From the NCBI GenBank assembly GCA_025455595.1, contig JALOMD010000327.1, positions 1 through 7,117 on the forward strand: 7,117 bases of DNA, given 5' to 3'. This stretch comes from Cytophagales bacterium (GTDB lineage Bacteria > Bacteroidota > Bacteroidia > Cytophagales > 172606-1). The position numbers and the translations under genes were made by a program. Shown here piece by piece: positions 5,804-7,117 of this stretch; positions within the stretch are counted from its first letter, which is position 1; the number at the start of each line of letters is the position of its first letter. The notes under the pieces are model-generated. The model was given only the letters and a program-made list of their open reading frames with translations, was not told where the DNA came from and searched no databases.

Positions 5804-6718
5804 ATGGCATTAGACATCAAAATCCCCGCCGTCGGCGAATCCATCTCCGAAGTGACCATCTCGAAATGGAACAAGAAATCCGGCGACACCGTCCAAATGG
5901 ACGAAGTGCTTTGCGAACTGGAGTCGGACAAGGCGACTTTTGAACTTAACGCCCCGGCCGCCGGGACGCTGCAAATCGTGGTGCAGGAAGGCGAAACCGT
6001 GGGCATTGACACCCTCATCGCCCGCATTGAGGATGCCAACGGCAAGCCCGCCGCGCCGCAAGCTGCCGCTGCGGCCAGCACCTCCGCCCCCACCGACCAG
6101 CCCAAACCCACCGCCTTTGCCGACGAACGGCCCCAAACCTACGCCGTGGACAAAGAACCGGCCAAGCCCGCCGCGCAACCTCAGCCGACTGCCGCCAACG
6201 GGCAAGTCGTGGAGATGAAAGTGCCCACCGTCGGCGAGTCCATCACCGAGGTAACCATCGGCACGTGGCACAAAAACGACGGCGACGCGGTGCAAGTCAA
6301 CGACCTGCTCTGCGAAATCGAGTCGGACAAGGCGACTTTTGAACTTATAGCCGAGCAAGCGGGCACGCTGCGCATCGTGGCCCAAGCCGGCACCACGCTG
6401 CCCATCGGCGGAGTAATTTGCCGCATCGAGACGACGGCCGGAGCCGCCGCCGCGCCGCAACCCGCCGCCACGCCCACCCAGCCCGTGCAAGCCACGCAAC
6501 CGGCCGCCTCCGGCGAGAAAACCTACGCCACTGGCACGCCTTCGCCAGCGGCGCAGAAAATACTGGCCGAAAAAGGCGTGGAACCCGCCCAAGTGCAAGG
6601 CACCGGCGTGGACGGCCGCATCACCAAGGAAGACGCAATGAAAGCGCAGAGGTCAGAGGTCAGAAGTCCAAGACCCAAGACTCCGGCGGCACCCGGGCCG
6701 AGCGTCGCGAAAAAATGA
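5804..6718 (+). CDS. sucB: 2-oxoglutarate dehydrogenase E2 (succinyltransferase), N-terminal part: two lipoyl domains and binding domain
   Basis: 304 residues in this frame. E2o carries succinyl groups on swinging lipoyl arms from E1 (SucA) to CoA and forms the core of the complex. Seen: lipoyl domain 1 (about 2-77, lipoyl-lysine K43 in ESDKATFEL); an Ala/Pro linker (about 80-132); lipoyl domain 2 (about 136-210, K176 in the same motif); a second Ala/Pro linker; and the E1/E3-binding domain (about 245-281: SPAAQKILAEKGVEPAQV, then GTGVDGRITKEDAMKA). Two lipoyl domains, against one in E. coli SucB, occur in some Bacteroidota. The frame then passes through a 35-base 7-mer repeat and stops at TGA 6716-6718 with tail RSEVRSPRPKTP..VAKK, which is unlike E2 proteins. 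The catalytic domain continues in the frame one base back (see 6715-7117). So this is either a disrupted gene, a split E2, or one product joined by recoding. Start: MALDIKIPAVGESISEV fits family N-termini. Confidence 0.93.
   Translation: MALDIKIPAVGESISEVTISKWNKKSGDTVQMDEVLCELESDKATFELNAPAAGTLQIVVQEGETVGIDTLIARIEDANGKPAAPQAAAAASTSAPTDQPKPTAFADERPQTYAVDKEPAKPAAQPQPTAANGQVVEMKVPTVGESITEVTIGTWHKNDGDAVQVNDLLCEIESDKATFELIAEQAGTLRIVAQAGTTLPIGGVICRIETTAGAAAAPQPAATPTQPVQATQPAASGEKTYATGTPSPAAQKILAEKGVEPAQVQGTGVDGRITKEDAMKAQRSEVRSPRPKTPAAPGPSVAKK
5921..6347. repeat. 28-base exact direct repeat in the two lipoyl domains of sucB
   Basis: 5921-5948 and 6320-6347 are identical at all 28 bases and in the same codon phase, covering ESDKATFEL around the lipoylated lysine. 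Flanking lipoyl-domain codons differ at many wobble sites. The coordinates given span both copies; only the two 28-base ends are the repeat. Confidence 0.85.
6650..6684. repeat. 35-base heptamer repeat inside sucB that shifts the frame
   Basis: Five 7-base units. Two are identical (AGGTCAG at 6650-6656 and 6657-6663); the other three have drifted: AAGTCCA (6664-6670), AGACCCA (6671-6677) and AGACTCC (6678-6684). It starts exactly after codon CAG of ...EDAMKAQ. Taken out, the next codons read GGTRAERREKMTSLRK, a normal E2 linker-to-core junction. Since 35 leaves remainder 2 on division by 3, it fully explains the frame change. Confidence 0.8.
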
Positions 6719-7117
6719 CTTCGCTGCGCAAAACCGTGGCCCGGCGGCTGGTGGCGGTGAAAAACGAAACGGCCATGCTCACCACGTTCAACGAGGTGGA
6801 CATGAAGCCGATCATGGAACTGCGGGCCAAGTACAAAGACAAATTCAAGGAAAAACACAACGTGGGGCTGGGCTTCATGTCGTTTTTCACGAAAGCCTGC
6901 TGCGTGGCCCTGCAAGAATGGCCAGCCGTAAACGCCATGATTGACGGCGACGAAATCGTCTATCACCAGTACGCCGACATTTCCATCGCCGTTTCGGCAC
7001 CGAAAGGGCTGGTGGTGCCCATCATCCGCAACGCCGACCAAATGAGTTTCGCGCAAATCGAGGCCGAAATCGTGCGGCTGGCGGGCAAGGACAAAGACAA
7101 CAAGCTGACCATCGAAG
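6715..7117 (+). CDS. sucB: 2-oxoglutarate dehydrogenase E2, catalytic (succinyltransferase) domain, 3'-truncated by the window
   Basis: From ATG 6715, 134 codons remain open to the right edge. The translation MTSLRKTVARRLVAVKNETAMLTTFNEVDMKPIMELR closely follows the start of the E. coli SucB catalytic core. It continues with LGFMSFFTKACCVALQEWPAVNAMIDGDEIVYHQYADISIAVSAPKGLVVPIIRNAD. The active-site motif (DHRxxDG in the family) would lie beyond the window. Family-like residues in this frame also lie upstream of the ATG (AERREK, 6697-6714), showing that the ATG is inside an ancestral single gene and not an original start. The ATG overlaps the TGA of the upstream part (ATGA, 6715-6718), which would allow coupled re-initiation. 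No Shine-Dalgarno is evident, although G/A-rich bases precede it. The rest of this domain looks intact, with no further frame breaks in view. Confidence 0.92.
   Translation, partial: MTSLRKTVARRLVAVKNETAMLTTFNEVDMKPIMELRAKYKDKFKEKHNVGLGFMSFFTKACCVALQEWPAVNAMIDGDEIVYHQYADISIAVSAPKGLVVPIIRNADQMSFAQIEAEIVRLAGKDKDNKLTIE

Noticed and set aside
5810..6598. A 262-codon minus-strand frame opposite sucB
   Set aside because: It consists of Gly/Arg-rich antisense of the Ala/Pro linkers and lipoyl domains; the sense frame is certain.
6715..7117. An independent gene for a stand-alone acyltransferase
   Set aside because: Family-like residues continue upstream of its ATG in the same frame (AERREK), and the preceding domains are exactly those missing from it. 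It is the rest of sucB.

Overview
The window looks like an accessory-repeat-rich stretch of a moderately GC-rich Bacteroidota chromosome, possibly a Saprospiria-type lineage (low confidence below phylum). The grounds are the Bacteroidota flavour of the dehydratase and of the Uma2-type protein, A/T-rich leaders without Shine-Dalgarno sequences, and many short intergenic repeats. Coding DNA is GC-rich in the metabolic genes (37 of 60 G+C in 3001-3060) and AT-rich in one small gene (22 of 60 in 5341-5400).

Layout: the 5' part of an IlvD/Edd-family sugar-acid dehydratase runs leftward off the edge (957-1). A 737-base non-coding region follows, packed with palindromes and inverted repeats (958-1694). 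Then comes sucA, the E1 subunit of 2-oxoglutarate dehydrogenase (1695-4445). A cassette of about 1.36 kb follows (4446-5803). It holds repeats, a broken Uma2-family nuclease gene (4682-5265) and an AT-rich orphan gene (5306-5677). Last is sucB, the E2 succinyltransferase (5804 to the right edge), which is split into two frames.

SucA and SucB should work together: E1 decarboxylates 2-oxoglutarate on ThDP and loads succinyl groups onto the lipoyl arms of E2, which passes them to CoA. The two genes usually sit side by side; here they are separated by the cassette.

The most notable signal is in sucB. A 35-base run of five 7-base units (6650-6684) lies exactly between the E3/E1-binding domain and the catalytic domain. 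Because 35 is not a multiple of 3, it pushes the catalytic domain into another frame. Removing these 35 bases on paper restores a continuous E2. The first part ends in a TGA that overlaps an ATG opening the catalytic part. The same 7-base periodicity appears at three other places in the window. Separately, a 29-base palindrome occurs in four full copies plus one half copy and one decayed copy, always between genes. I see no CRISPR, rRNA, tRNA or recognisable defence system. The novelty is in repeat biology and its effect on a central metabolic gene.
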